The notes under the pieces are model-generated. The model saw only the letters and a list, made by a program, of their open reading frames with translations. It was not told where the DNA came from and ran no database searches. From Nitrososphaerota archaeon (GTDB lineage: Archaea > Thermoproteota > Nitrososphaeria > Nitrososphaerales > JACQRY01): a DNA stretch of 54,485 nucleotides. The position numbers were made by a program, and so were the translations under genes. Positions within the stretch are counted from its first letter, which is position 1, and every line of letters begins with the position of its first letter. This document shows, piece after piece, positions 39,693-48,464 of the stretch. The stretch is from NCBI GenBank assembly GCA_016184315.1, contig JACPCU010000022.1, forward strand, positions 1-54,485. Reading direction: 5' to 3'.

Positions 39693-40793
39693 TTAAGGTG
39701 TGCGTTGCTGCCGCCAGTCTGCTAATGGACCCGTGAGCACATATCCTGCCCTCTTCAACTCTTCAACATTCCTCGATCCTACAAGAAACATGGTTCCCCT
39801 TATTTCACCGATAAGAGCCTTAACATATTCTACCAAGACTTCAGGTGAGATCACAGCTCTCTTCAACATCGGCCAAGCCATTCCACCAATAGTTGCACCC
39901 AGAGCGATGCACTTAGCAATATCGAGTCCGTTTCTTAATCCCCCTGAACCGAGCACGGGTATCCTGACAGCTTTGGTGACTTCCAGCAAGGCTGCTGCGG
40001 TAGGTATACCCCAGTCCCAGAACAATTCGCCTAGGGAAGCCTTATCCGTCACTTCCCTCTCTTCAGCCCTTATCTGTTCTACTCCAGCCCAGCTGGTTCC
40101 CCCGAGACCCGAAACATTCACTGCTGATGCCCCCGCCATCTCTGCTCTCAGAGCAGCCTCCCTAGAAAGTCCCGCTCCAACCTCTTTCACTATGATGGGC
40201 ACACCGATCTTCTCAGCAAACTCGCTGATTCTGCCGACCACTCCTTTGTATAAGGGTTCACCCTCAGGCTGAATCAATTCTTGCAAAGGGTTGAGGTGCA
40301 CCACAAGGGCGTCAGCCTTGATCATATCGACAAGTTTCCTAGCGGCTTCAAGGGGGAACCCTTTCGCGAGCTGAGCACCTCCGATGTTGGCTGCGAGAAA
40401 GGCGTTGGGAGCATTCCTTCTGGCAACCGCGTAGGAGTCAGCAGCCTCATCTGACAACAGGCCAGCCCGCTGACTACCAACAACCATGCCGAGGCTTAGC
40501 TGCTCAGCTGCGATAGCCAGATTGCCGTTGATCTTGCCTAGAGGCGCTGCGCCCCCAGTCATAGCGTCTATCAAAACTGGTGCTGAAAACTTGTGTTTCA
40601 GGAAGGTTACACTGGTGTCAATCTCATCCAAGTTAAGCTCTGGAAGAGCATTATGAACCAAATGCACATATTCAAGGAAAGTGGTGGCAGTCTTAGCCTG
40701 AACCTGCTTGTTTAGAGGGATCTCGACACCCTCTAACTTCCGCTTCACGAGCTGCGCCTTAGGGTCCTCCTGCTGCGCAGGATCATGAGTCAA
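39693..40793 (-). CDS. fni: Isopentenyl-diphosphate isomerase, type II (FMN)
   Basis: A 366-residue FMN enzyme converting isopentenyl and dimethylallyl diphosphate. Motifs VLIDAMTGGAAPLGKIN, GSQRAGLL, VHLNPLQELIQPEGEP, VKEVGAGLSREAAL and GSGGLRNGLDIAKCIALGA match the type II family and not the bacterial type I. It overlaps isopentenyl phosphate kinase by four bases (ATGA). Confidence 0.94.
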   Translation of the reverse strand: MTHDPAQQEDPKAQLVKRKLEGVEIPLNKQVQAKTATTFLEYVHLVHNALPELNLDEIDTSVTFLKHKFSAPVLIDAMTGGAAPLGKINGNLAIAAEQLSLGMVVGSQRAGLLSDEAADSYAVARRNAPNAFLAANIGGAQLAKGFPLEAARKLVDMIKADALVVHLNPLQELIQPEGEPLYKGVVGRISEFAEKIGVPIIVKEVGAGLSREAALRAEMAGASAVNVSGLGGTSWAGVEQIRAEEREVTDKASLGELFWDWGIPTAAALLEVTKAVRIPVLGSGGLRNGLDIAKCIALGATIGGMAWPMLKRAVISPEVLVEYVKALIGEIRGTMFLVGSRNVEELKRAGYVLTGPLADWRQQRTP

Positions 40794-41572
40794 ACCCTTG
40801 CCCCCTTGATCAAGGTACCTCGAATCGCTCCGCCTTTTAACACTTTAACTAATTGCTCAGGTCTGAAACCATTCACGAAGTAGACATCTACGCCCAGCTC
40901 AGCGATCCGCCTAGCCTCCTGAATCTTGAACACTATTCCTCCCGTAGCATCAAAAGCGCTTGCCTTCAGAGTGTCTATGACATTGTCTAACTCTGAGCTG
41001 TTGACAGCGACCTCTTTGATAGGGACGCCACTGAGCGAACTGTCACTGTAGATCCCATCTTCACTCATGGCGAAGAAAGCGGCACGTGGATTCAATTTGC
41101 GTGCTAATTCAAACATCAGGGTGTCACCTGAAATTATGCGGTAGCCCTCTGGGTCTTGGAGAACGTCGCCGTAGGTCACTGGTGCTAGGGTGTGTCGGAT
41201 CAGGCTGGTTAGGTGCCGCTTCAACCAGTTTTTGTTCGCCGCTTCTGTGAAGGCTACTGGAGACACGGTGAATGGTGACAACCCAGCATTCTGGAGACTC
41301 TTTAGTACCATGGAGTGGAGGTCTATCATAGCCGCTTTTGTTTCAGAGATGCCTCTGGGGGAGGCTTTTGAAACCTGTTTGGAGAGCTTGTGTTTTGATG
41401 CGTAGTAGTGTCCGAAGGAGCCCCCTCCATGAACTAAGGCAAGGGGTGTTTCTATCGATGCCAATGCTCGGCTTATTCTGTCTGTGGCTTCTTGGTTGAA
41501 GCTTAGAGGCTTGTCTTTGACTGTTATGACGGAGCCTCCGAGCTTTACCAGGATCAACTCCTTTGACGCCAT
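40790..41572 (-). CDS. ipk: Isopentenyl phosphate kinase
   Basis: A 260-residue amino-acid-kinase fold protein making isopentenyl diphosphate from the monophosphate: the archaeal variant of the mevalonate pathway. KLGGSVITVKDKPLSFN holds the ATP site, ALVHGGGSFGHYYASKH the catalytic His, and GDTLMFELARKL and DATGGIVFKIQEA the rest of the ATP fold. It is coupled to mvk by a 19-base overlap and to fni by four bases. Confidence 0.94.
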   Translation of the reverse strand: MASKELILVKLGGSVITVKDKPLSFNQEATDRISRALASIETPLALVHGGGSFGHYYASKHKLSKQVSKASPRGISETKAAMIDLHSMVLKSLQNAGLSPFTVSPVAFTEAANKNWLKRHLTSLIRHTLAPVTYGDVLQDPEGYRIISGDTLMFELARKLNPRAAFFAMSEDGIYSDSSLSGVPIKEVAVNSSELDNVIDTLKASAFDATGGIVFKIQEARRIAELGVDVYFVNGFRPEQLVKVLKGGAIRGTLIKGARV

Positions 41573-42504
41573 GTTTTCACTCCTTCAGCAGGTATCTTCG
41601 TGATGAAGGCGTCTGCAATCACTGCTCTAAGGGCTTGGACAACCTGTCCTGCTCTGCTATTGGGTGGCAGGGCGATTATGGAGCCCCCTCCTCCAGCACC
41701 TGTAAGCTTGGCGCCTAAGGCTCCTCCTCTAAGAGCCTCTTCAACCATTTTGTCTAAGAGGTCTGTGCTCATTCCGAAGGTTTTGAGGACTGTGTGCTGG
41801 TAGTTGAAGACTGAGCCCACAGTTTCAAGATCTCTCTTTACCAGTGATTCCGCTGCTAATTGGCTGAACTTTGACGAGGAGTTGACCATGCCCATGAATG
41901 AGTTAGGATACTTATTCTTCATCTTAGCGAATTCTTCAACCATCACCTTTGTTCTTCGTTCAACGCCGCTAACCCCGACGACTAGATCCACCGTGCCATG
42001 TAGGTGTACTGGCTTCACCGTTGAGCCTTTCTTGAAAAGCATCAACCCTCCATGTATCGCTACGGCCACATCTACCCCTGAAGGGTTGCCATGAACCATC
42101 TTTTCTGACACAGAAGCTAGTTCCGCCAACTCCTGCTTCGTTAATTGGTGTCCTAGCGATGTGGCTGTTGCGGCGACGCTGGCTACTGCTACTGCGCTTG
42201 ACGAACCTAGGCCCGATGCTCTTGGCAGATCTGATGTTATTGTAAGGGCGACTCCTCTGTTTTCGTCTAGATGTCTCAAGGTGGCTTGCACAGCTGCTGC
42301 AATAGGTTTCAGCGGGTCAGGGGCGTCTTCAAGGGAGTCGGCTCTGAGTCTTCCTTGCTCCGAGATTATTTTGCTGGTGGTGAAAGGTTCAGCCTGCACA
42401 GTCACCCCTTTCGTCAAGGCTGCTGCCAGAGCGTAGGCGCCGTGAACTACGAAGTGTTCGCCTATGAGAATTGTTTTGCCGGGAGCCCACGCAGCCCACT
42501 TCAA
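41554..42504 (-). CDS. mvk: Mevalonate kinase
   Basis: A 316-residue GHMP kinase phosphorylating mevalonate. APGKTILIGEHFVVHGAYAL is motif 1, DLPRASGLGSSSAVAVASVA the ATP loop, and LTGAGGGGSIIALP motif 3. Start is TTG 42502-42504; an in-frame TGA lies three codons upstream, so no longer start exists. Gene follows memo by 15 bases. Confidence 0.93.
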   Translation of the reverse strand: MKWAAWAPGKTILIGEHFVVHGAYALAAALTKGVTVQAEPFTTSKIISEQGRLRADSLEDAPDPLKPIAAAVQATLRHLDENRGVALTITSDLPRASGLGSSSAVAVASVAATATSLGHQLTKQELAELASVSEKMVHGNPSGVDVAVAIHGGLMLFKKGSTVKPVHLHGTVDLVVGVSGVERRTKVMVEEFAKMKNKYPNSFMGMVNSSSKFSQLAAESLVKRDLETVGSVFNYQHTVLKTFGMSTDLLDKMVEEALRGGALGAKLTGAGGGGSIIALPPNSRAGQVVQALRAVIADAFITKIPAEGVKTWRQRS

Positions 42505-42519
42505 ATATGTTCATCTTTC

Positions 42520-43362
42520 CTACGTGAAGACTATGCTGGCGTATCCCACCACTGAGCTATAGTCGCCTGAAGAGTCTCCGCTAGTAGCGTATTTCAGCAG
42601 CCTTGCCTTCTCTGCGCCCAGTTCTTTGACAGCCGTTATGATGCAAGCTACTGGCCCATATCCGCAGGCAGTCACGTTGAGGCGTCTGAGCACGGTGTAG
42701 AACCTAGATACGTCAAGCTCAAGTATGGTTTTGACCAGCTCCAAGTCCTTTCGCTGGGCTTCTTCATGAGGCTCATAATGAGTGAAGTCTGAAGAAGCAA
42801 TTAGAAGAGCATCTCTTGCCTGAACTACTTTAGCTAATGCTTTTCCTACATCCACGGCTGTATCATGATCTTGCAGAGCCATGCTTACAGGAAGAATCTT
42901 GAATCCTTGTTTGAAGATATATTGCAGGAATGGTACCTGCACCTCTATTGAGTGTTCGCGCTTGTGGGCGGTTTCATCAAAATCCACTATGCCTGAAGCC
43001 TTCACCAGAGCTTCTGCAGCAGCATCATCGACCTCGACATTACCCAAAGGAGTTCGCCAAAAGCCGCCCCGAAATGTTGCTACCCCACTACCTATTCCCC
43101 AGTGATTTGGGCCCACTATTACAGCGAGCTTCACATGCTTCAGTGATGAACACGCCAAGTAGCCGTGGGCAGCCACTGGTCCTGAATACATGTAGCCTGC
43201 GTGAGGCATGACCACACCCTTAATCGGTGTGGGTGGAGCGTCGCCTAATGTTTTGCCTGGGCCCAGCTTGCTGGTGAAGCATTCTTGGATACTCTGCAGC
43301 AGATCCTCTTTCTCCGCTGCGTAGAATTGGCCTGCTACGGCTGGATAGCGAACGCTCATCAA
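42520..43362 (-). CDS. MEMO-family protein
   Basis: A 280-residue protein of the MEMO1 family (extradiol-dioxygenase-like fold). RYPAVAGQFYAAEKEDLL, GVVMPHAGYMYSGPVAAHGY, KLAVIVGPNHWGIGSG, EHSIEVQVPFLQYIF and IASSDFTHYEPHEEA hold the conserved His, Asp and Cys residues. In archaea it is regularly encoded with the mevalonate genes and S2, as here. Its role is unclear; eukaryotic MEMO1 is reported as a copper/iron-binding redox protein. Confidence 0.9.
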   Translation of the reverse strand: MMSVRYPAVAGQFYAAEKEDLLQSIQECFTSKLGPGKTLGDAPPTPIKGVVMPHAGYMYSGPVAAHGYLACSSLKHVKLAVIVGPNHWGIGSGVATFRGGFWRTPLGNVEVDDAAAEALVKASGIVDFDETAHKREHSIEVQVPFLQYIFKQGFKILPVSMALQDHDTAVDVGKALAKVVQARDALLIASSDFTHYEPHEEAQRKDLELVKTILELDVSRFYTVLRRLNVTACGYGPVACIITAVKELGAEKARLLKYATSGDSSGDYSSVVGYASIVFT

Positions 43363-43416
43363 GCAGTCTAGGATCTGGGAAACGGAGTGGAGCTTTAAAG
43401 GTTATTGGAGAAGAGG

Positions 43417-44094
43417 TTAAGATTCTACTTCTTCTTCCTCTACGATCTTGGTTTCGAAATCTTCGATCCTGTATTTTAACGGCTGGTCTGCTTTGATGGT
43501 ACCGTTATGAATAAGGACGAATCTTGCCAAGAGCCAGAATACAGCCGCGAGGGCTTTTCTACCCCTGTTGTTCGCCGGGATCACTAGATCTACGTTGGCG
43601 CTAACGTTGTCGGTATCACAGACTGCGAATACGGGTATGCCGATCTTTGCTGCTTCGTCAACTGCTTGGAAGTCCATAGCTGGATCTATGACTAGGAGAA
43701 GCTCCGGGTCGATGTGTTGTGGGAAGAGAGGGTTGGTGAAAGTGCCGGGCATGAACCTACCAATGATGGGTACTATTCCGGTCAGCTCACAGAACTTTTC
43801 CACAGGTGTCTTCCCGTATTCGCGGGTTGAGTGAACCACGACTCTTTTCACGTCGAGGCGGGCGATGGCTCTCCCCGCGGTTTCTATTCTTGCGAGGGTT
43901 TTGCCCATATCGATGACGTGTAAACCGTCGGGCCTAGTCCTGCTGACGAATGAGGTCATGGATTTTGTTTTGACGAGGGTGCCGACTCTGATGCCCGTAG
44001 CTACGAGTTCCTTCTCGGAGACCTGTGTGGTGACGAAGGTTTCAGCTGATCCTTCCTCGTCGGTTCCTTCATCTTGGATATTCTTGCTTGACAC
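43417..44094 (-). CDS. rps2: Ribosomal protein S2
   Basis: A 225-residue small-subunit protein. The core VGTLVKTKSMTSFVSRTRPDGL, FMPGTFTNPLFPQHIDPEL and PVFAVCDTDNVSANVDLVIPANNRG are S2 motifs. The first 22 residues are an acidic, probably disordered extension (IQDEGTDEEGSAET) and the end is acidic (EEEEVES). It lies between eno and memo, the usual order. Confidence 0.95.
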   Translation of the reverse strand: MSSKNIQDEGTDEEGSAETFVTTQVSEKELVATGIRVGTLVKTKSMTSFVSRTRPDGLHVIDMGKTLARIETAGRAIARLDVKRVVVHSTREYGKTPVEKFCELTGIVPIIGRFMPGTFTNPLFPQHIDPELLLVIDPAMDFQAVDEAAKIGIPVFAVCDTDNVSANVDLVIPANNRGRKALAAVFWLLARFVLIHNGTIKADQPLKYRIEDFETKIVEEEEVES

Positions 44095-44228
44095 TGTTTT
44101 ATCGACCAGTTTCGCATCCCCACCGCTTACCGACTGATTATAAGCCTTATCGTTCAGAAAGACGTCAGATAATAAGAAGGGTTGTCCTTCGATTCGCCTG
44201 AAGACGACTTGTCTCTGTTTTTAGAGCG

Positions 44229-45497
44229 TCAAATCTGAGAACTGGGCTGGAAATCGACTGAGGTCATCTTAGTTGCTTCATCTAGTTCGCTGATTCTGAT
44301 CAGCTCGTTGAGCTTGGCAATTCTTTCGCCGCCGACTACTCCTGTCTTCAACATTTTGGAGCCTGTGGCCACAGCGACGTGAGCAATATGGGCTTCAGCA
44401 GTGTCCCCCGACCTATGAGAAGTAATTATCGTGAACTTTGCTTCGCGGGCAGCTTCCGCGAAGCGTAGCGCGTCACCTAACCCTCCAGCTTGGTTAACCT
44501 TCAGTATGCATGCATTGCATGCGCCTATCCCAGCAGCCTTCCTGAGCTTCTCTGGGCTTGTAACCAGTAAATCATCACCGACAACATAAGCAACTTTGAT
44601 CTTTTTGGTGAGCTCGGCGAACCCCTCGAAGTCCTCTTCATGCAGCGGATCCTCAACGTAGATCAATCGGTAATCATTCACCAGTTTCACAATGTAGTCG
44701 ACCTGCTCCCCTGCAGACCTCTTCACCCCAGACCTGCTATAGTCGTAGATCTGCTTCTTCTCATCCCAGAATGATGACGAAGCCACGTCAAGCCCCATAC
44801 GGCTCTCTATCCCCGTAGAGTCTGATACTGCTCTAACACTGTCGTAAACCACTTCAAGGGCCTCATCGTTCTTGAGCCTAGGAGCCCACGCGCCCTCATC
44901 GCCCTTACCTCCTGTGAAATTTGGATCCGTCTTTTCAAGACGCTTGCCCAAGTCCTTATGAACAGCAGTATTAGCCCTCACAGCATCCAATATGTTCTTG
45001 GCGCCAGTAGCGCACACAAGGAATTCCTGTATGTCGGGAGTGGCTTTCCCTGCATGTTTGCCTCCGCCCAGTACGTTCCCGATGGGTCGAGGCAGATAGT
45101 GGGGCCCTTTCGGAGATAGAAGCTTGAATAATGGGACACGTTTAGCTTTAGCAGCTCCATCAGCCGCTGCAACTGTCAAAGCAAATGCGGTTGAACCCCC
45201 GATCTTGCTGTAATTATCGGTGCCGTCTATCTTCCTTAACTCATCGTTCAAAGCATAGGGGTCTGAAGTATCCAGCCCGATCAAGCGGCGCTTATACTGC
45301 CCTAAGAGGCGGATGGCTTCTTTGACTCCTCCTTGAGGGAGGGCCTGAGCCTCATACTTGCCTACACTTGCTCCTGCCGGAGCCATCGCTCTGCCAAGGG
45401 AATCCCCTACGGTGACATCTGCTTCAATAGTCGGGTCTCCTCTGCTGTTATAGCAGAGGCGGGCCTTCACATCTTTGACAACGTATCTCTGAGCCAT
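44229..45497 (-). CDS. eno: Enolase
   Basis: A 422-residue glycolytic enzyme interconverting 2-phosphoglycerate and phosphoenolpyruvate. NSRGDPTIEADVTVGDSLGR starts the N-domain; VEDPLHEEDFEGFAEL (Mg ligand), VVGDDLLVTSPEKL, CILKVNQAGGLGDALRFAEAA and SHRSGDTAEAHIAH complete the barrel active site with the catalytic lysine. Length is normal. It lies between rpoN and rps2. Confidence 0.96.
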   Translation of the reverse strand: MAQRYVVKDVKARLCYNSRGDPTIEADVTVGDSLGRAMAPAGASVGKYEAQALPQGGVKEAIRLLGQYKRRLIGLDTSDPYALNDELRKIDGTDNYSKIGGSTAFALTVAAADGAAKAKRVPLFKLLSPKGPHYLPRPIGNVLGGGKHAGKATPDIQEFLVCATGAKNILDAVRANTAVHKDLGKRLEKTDPNFTGGKGDEGAWAPRLKNDEALEVVYDSVRAVSDSTGIESRMGLDVASSSFWDEKKQIYDYSRSGVKRSAGEQVDYIVKLVNDYRLIYVEDPLHEEDFEGFAELTKKIKVAYVVGDDLLVTSPEKLRKAAGIGACNACILKVNQAGGLGDALRFAEAAREAKFTIITSHRSGDTAEAHIAHVAVATGSKMLKTGVVGGERIAKLNELIRISELDEATKMTSVDFQPSSQI

Positions 45498-45508
45498 TTC
45501 CCTACTTG

Positions 45509-45736
45509 CTACTGGGAGAACTCAGCGTGGCGACGAGCCAACTCCTCGTAGTAAGGCAGAACCTGATCCATCAGGTCTACGCTGGCTAGAAGCATCCTCC
45601 TGCAACAATACCGTTTGAACCCCATATCGTCCAACACGCGTCTAGGCTCCTCACCTTCACGCACCCTACGCTTATACTCCTCATATTTGTCAGCAATCAG
45701 GTTGCCACAGGTGAAGCACCGCACCGGAACAAGCAT
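45509..45736 (-). CDS. rpoN: RNA polymerase subunit Rpo10 (RpoN)
   Basis: I use the ATG at 45734-45736, which gives 75 residues beginning [21 protein letters not shown]; the frame extends 21 bases further but family members begin exactly here. CFTCG and KRYCCRRML carry the four zinc cysteines. It belongs to the archaeal order S9-rpoN-eno-S2, but S9 has been separated from it by the MazG-like gene and candidate RNA. Confidence 0.94.
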   Translation of the reverse strand: MLVPVRCFTCGNLIADKYEEYKRRVREGEEPRRVLDDMGFKRYCCRRMLLASVDLMDQVLPYYEELARRHAEFSQ

Positions 45737-45778
45737 TACAATGCACCACCCAGGCATCTATTATTTCAACATTATCCG

Positions 45779-45905
45779 CGCAGGCTCTGACAACTCTGCG
45801 GTCTACGGGACAGTGTTTGACTGACGGCATGTATAGTAAGAGGGGTTCTAAGAGCCCTACAGAGAAGATACAGCCATACTCCGAAGAGCCATCATAACTC
45901 CTGCT
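45779..45905 (+). ncRNA. Candidate structured RNA, copy 2 of the two-copy intergenic element
   Basis: This is the relative of 21944-22065, in the same orientation. Matching words: tgactgacggc (45818), tatagtaag (45832), ctaaga (45848), ctacag (45857), gaagat (45864). The switching segment here is UUCU (45846-45849), which pairs with AGAG at 45839-45842 (A-U, G-C, A-U, G-U) or with AGAG at 45861-45864; the corresponding segments in copy 1 are CCCT and AGGG, so both stems have covaried. It occupies the gap before the MazG-like gene, whose own TATA box lies 70 bases later, so the RNA is probably an independent transcript, not a leader. Confidence 0.5.
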
Positions 45906-45974
45906 CAGGCTTCTGTTAACTTATCGGTGATTTATTGCTCTTCAAGCAAGAGCAAACAACACTCTCTTCCTAAA

Positions 45975-45986
45975 CCTTATACCCCT
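45975..45986 (+). promoter_or_regulatory. TATA box of the MazG-like gene
   Basis: ccttataccc is centred about 28 bases before the ATG at 46008, so the mRNA is probably leaderless. Confidence 0.55.
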
Positions 45987-46007
45987 AAGTCAAGGAACAA
46001 ACGGTAA

Positions 46008-46379
46008 ATGCAAATAAAGGAACTACAAGACATGCAGGACAGATTCGTCAAAGAGCGAGGATGGGACAAGTTTCCCGCGTCTCTAGTATTCACTCACCTA
46101 ATAGAAGAAATGGGCGAGATAGGCAGACACATACTATTCGAAGAGGGCTACAAAGTCTCATGCCTGGGCCATGAAAAACACAACGGGCTCCAAAGAGAAT
46201 TCGCCCAAGCACTTTCCCTCTTTCTGCAAATAGCCAACCACTTCAACATAGACCTCGAAGACGCAGTTCTAGCCGAAGCCAAGATCATGGAGAAACGATT
46301 CAACTCAGAGCAGTGGCGCCGCTACATGAATAAGTATGGAAATAGCGGACCCATCAAGACCCGCAAAACCAGCAAGTAG
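46008..46379 (+). CDS. MazG-like nucleotide pyrophosphohydrolase fold protein
   Basis: A 123-residue helical protein. HLIEEMGEIGRHIL gives the EExxE metal motif, and REFAQALSLFLQIANHFNIDLEDAVLAEAKI follows the MazG order, but the second motif reads ExxQ instead of ExxD, so one acidic metal ligand is lost. It could have altered chemistry or a structural role. MazG enzymes clean up non-canonical or excess NTPs. The gene is on the opposite strand to the ribosomal genes around it and ends one base before the S9 stop. Confidence 0.7.
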   Translation: MQIKELQDMQDRFVKERGWDKFPASLVFTHLIEEMGEIGRHILFEEGYKVSCLGHEKHNGLQREFAQALSLFLQIANHFNIDLEDAVLAEAKIMEKRFNSEQWRRYMNKYGNSGPIKTRKTSK

Positions 46380-46380
46380 G

Positions 46381-46788
46381 CTACCTGTAAGACTTCTGCT
46401 TCCTACGCCTGGCACCAGGGCCGCCGAACTTCTTAGGCTCCGACTGCCTCGCGTCCCCTGAAAGAAGATGCTTATCGAAATCCATCAAACGCTTCCTCAG
46501 ATCCTCGCTCTTTGTCCAATCCACCAAAGCCTTCGAAATAGCTATGGCGGCAGCCTCAGCCTGTCCCATTACGCCTCCCCCATTCACAGTCACATCTACG
46601 TCAACCTTGCTCCTTAACTCACCAGCCAACTCAAGGGGGCTCATCATTCGCTCCCTAGCCACCATAGGCTGCACAAGCTCGACAGGCACCTTGTTCACCC
46701 TTACACGACCACCGCCCTGAGTGATAGATGCTGTCGCCCTAGCAGTCTTCCGTGAACCTGAGGTCAGCTTGAACTTATCTCCCGTCAA
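46381..46788 (-). CDS. rps9: Ribosomal protein S9
   Basis: A 135-residue small-subunit protein. TSGSRKTARATASITQGGGRVRVNK, VTVNGGGVMGQAEAAAIAISKAL and the C-terminal KKFGGPGARRRKQKSYR (the tail that reaches the decoding site) are family hallmarks. It overlaps L13 by four bases. Confidence 0.95.
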   Translation of the reverse strand: MTGDKFKLTSGSRKTARATASITQGGGRVRVNKVPVELVQPMVARERMMSPLELAGELRSKVDVDVTVNGGGVMGQAEAAAIAISKALVDWTKSEDLRKRLMDFDKHLLSGDARQSEPKKFGGPGARRRKQKSYR

Positions 46789-47249
46789 CTGCTCTCACCT
46801 TTCCAACCTATCTCACTCGCAATCTCGCCTAGAGTAACATAAAACGGAAGCGGCTTAGTAGCCTTCGCATCATCAAACCCAGTCTTAGAAGCAGAGGCAT
46901 ACCTCTCCGGAACACCCACATAGACCCTGAGCATCTTCACAGCCTCGATTCCGCTCGGTTTCTTCCTTGGAAGCATACCCCACACAGTCCTCGTAAGAAG
47001 CCTGTCAGGACGCCTAAAGTGGATAGGGCCATACTTCGGGTGAACTGCTCCTCCCAGCTCAAGATGCTTCCTGAACTCTCCGACAATCATATTCTTGTTA
47101 CCTGAGAAAAGAGCCCTCTCAGCATTTACAACCACAACCTTCTGACCGCTCAAAAGCAGCTTAGCCACATTAGAGGAAAGCCTACCAACAATCTGACCAG
47201 CCGCATCCACCACAATAGTTTCAGAAGAATTGGATACACTAACCGCCAA
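46785..47249 (-). CDS. rpl13: Ribosomal protein L13
   Basis: A 154-residue large-subunit protein: VVDAAGQIVGRLSSNVAKLLLSG, VVVNAERALFSGNK and RTVWGMLPRKKPSGIEAVKMLRVY, which is the usual L13 pattern for archaea. It overlaps L18e by 11 bases and S9 by four, so the three are coupled. Confidence 0.95.
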   Translation of the reverse strand: MAVSVSNSSETIVVDAAGQIVGRLSSNVAKLLLSGQKVVVVNAERALFSGNKNMIVGEFRKHLELGGAVHPKYGPIHFRRPDRLLTRTVWGMLPRKKPSGIEAVKMLRVYVGVPERYASASKTGFDDAKATKPLPFYVTLGEIASEIGWKGESS

Positions 47250-47595
47250 TCAACACCACTCCTTTACCTGAAGGATACTCTCTAAGCAGCTCACCGAGGC
47301 TCAAAGTCTTACCTCCCGCGTCCACAATCTTTTCAGCAGAAGCCTTAGAGAAACTGAAAGCTCCTACAACCACGCGATGCGAAATAGCACCAGCACCCAG
47401 AACCTTCCCCGGCACCAAGACCACGTCACCAGCCTTAGTGTTGCGCTCAATGCTGCCCACGTTAACCTGAGGCCTAACCGAACCTGACTTAACCAAATAC
47501 GCGGCAGCCGCAGAGTATATCCTAGCCTTATTCCTCCGAGAAGCCTTCTTCAACTCCGCTACTGCTCCAGCCAGTATGATGTTCCGTTCAGTCAC
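47239..47595 (-). CDS. rpl18e: Ribosomal protein L18e
   Basis: A 118-residue protein of the large subunit. AELKKASRRNKARIYSAAAAYL, QVNVGSIERNTKAGDVVLVPGKVL and HRVVVGAFSFSKASAEKI follow the L18e/L15 fold. It overlaps rpoD by four bases. Confidence 0.94.
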   Translation of the reverse strand: MTERNIILAGAVAELKKASRRNKARIYSAAAAYLVKSGSVRPQVNVGSIERNTKAGDVVLVPGKVLGAGAISHRVVVGAFSFSKASAEKIVDAGGKTLSLGELLREYPSGKGVVLIGG

Positions 47596-48227
47596 TTCGC
47601 TTCACTCACCTTCTGTGCGAAATCGTCTAGCTTCTCACCCAGAATATCGAGGGTCTTTAAGAGTATTTCCTGAGGCTGAAGCGAACCCACTGATTCAATG
47701 CGCAGCACAAACTCATCAGGTTTACCTTCAACCTCCTTAAGCACAGCAACGGTGGAAGCCTGCCATTTAGCATGCTCCCTACCCCTGCCGAGCCTCGCAT
47801 AAGCCTCAAGCTTCACCTTCTGCCCCGGAGCAATCTTCACCACAGGAATCCTGTCGCTCACAGGCTTCACAAAATCATCCTCAGACCTCAAATCACCAGA
47901 GTAAACCGTCTTCACACTGTCAGCAGCCTCAGCATCCAACACAAGCAGTACACGACACTTCGAGCAGCCCAACGCGCTTTTGCAGTCACAATCCTCAGGC
48001 AAAATATGCCTAGAAAGATCAGTACGAAGGGGAATCAAACCCAGGCGATGCGCCAAAAGCTCATCATAGAGAACCGATGAGTTATCCAGAATGACAACAT
48101 CGTCAATCGCCATCACAGGAACCTCGCTAATAGCGAAACGTCTAACAGCGTTAGCAAAGCTCCTAGAAACCCCCTTCAGCGACACAGTAAGACTAGAATC
48201 GCTACTTTCAACGACCTTTATTTCCAT
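47592..48227 (-). CDS. rpoD: RNA polymerase subunit Rpo3 (RpoD)
   Basis: A 211-residue alpha-like assembly subunit. VSLKGVSRSFANAVRRFAISEVPVMAID, LAHRLGLIPLRTD and GREHAKWQASTVAVL are conserved. CDCKSALGCSKCRVLL carries a cysteine cluster as in Rpo3 proteins that bind an iron-sulfur cluster or have its remnant (here three to four Cys in the window). It heads the rpoD-L18e-L13-S9 operon; in many archaea S11, S4 and S13 precede it, which is not so here. Confidence 0.94.
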   Translation of the reverse strand: MEIKVVESSDSSLTVSLKGVSRSFANAVRRFAISEVPVMAIDDVVILDNSSVLYDELLAHRLGLIPLRTDLSRHILPEDCDCKSALGCSKCRVLLVLDAEAADSVKTVYSGDLRSEDDFVKPVSDRIPVVKIAPGQKVKLEAYARLGRGREHAKWQASTVAVLKEVEGKPDEFVLRIESVGSLQPQEILLKTLDILGEKLDDFAQKVSEAK

Positions 48228-48464
48228 CTATGCCTACCTCAACACCGCGTCCTAGACACGAACCACACATCTGATAGAGCCATCAAACCGCACCGACGAA
48301 CGCTGTGACACTCGCCCAACTACGACTCCTTAAATATTTATCGAAAAAACAGACACATAAGCAACATTTCACCCACACCCATGTTACTCTCCCCTTGACA
48401 GCTTTTGCACAAACGCACGTTCATCTTGTTCCATAAATAAACATGGAAACAACTGAGCTAGCGA
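48228..48464. other. Intergenic region upstream of rpoD and downstream of the thioredoxin-fold gene
   Basis: About 237 bases with no gene. A TATA-like run (taaatattta, 48331-48340) is oriented for the rpoD operon; it would give a leader of about 75-80 bases, longer than others in the window. Confidence 0.4.
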
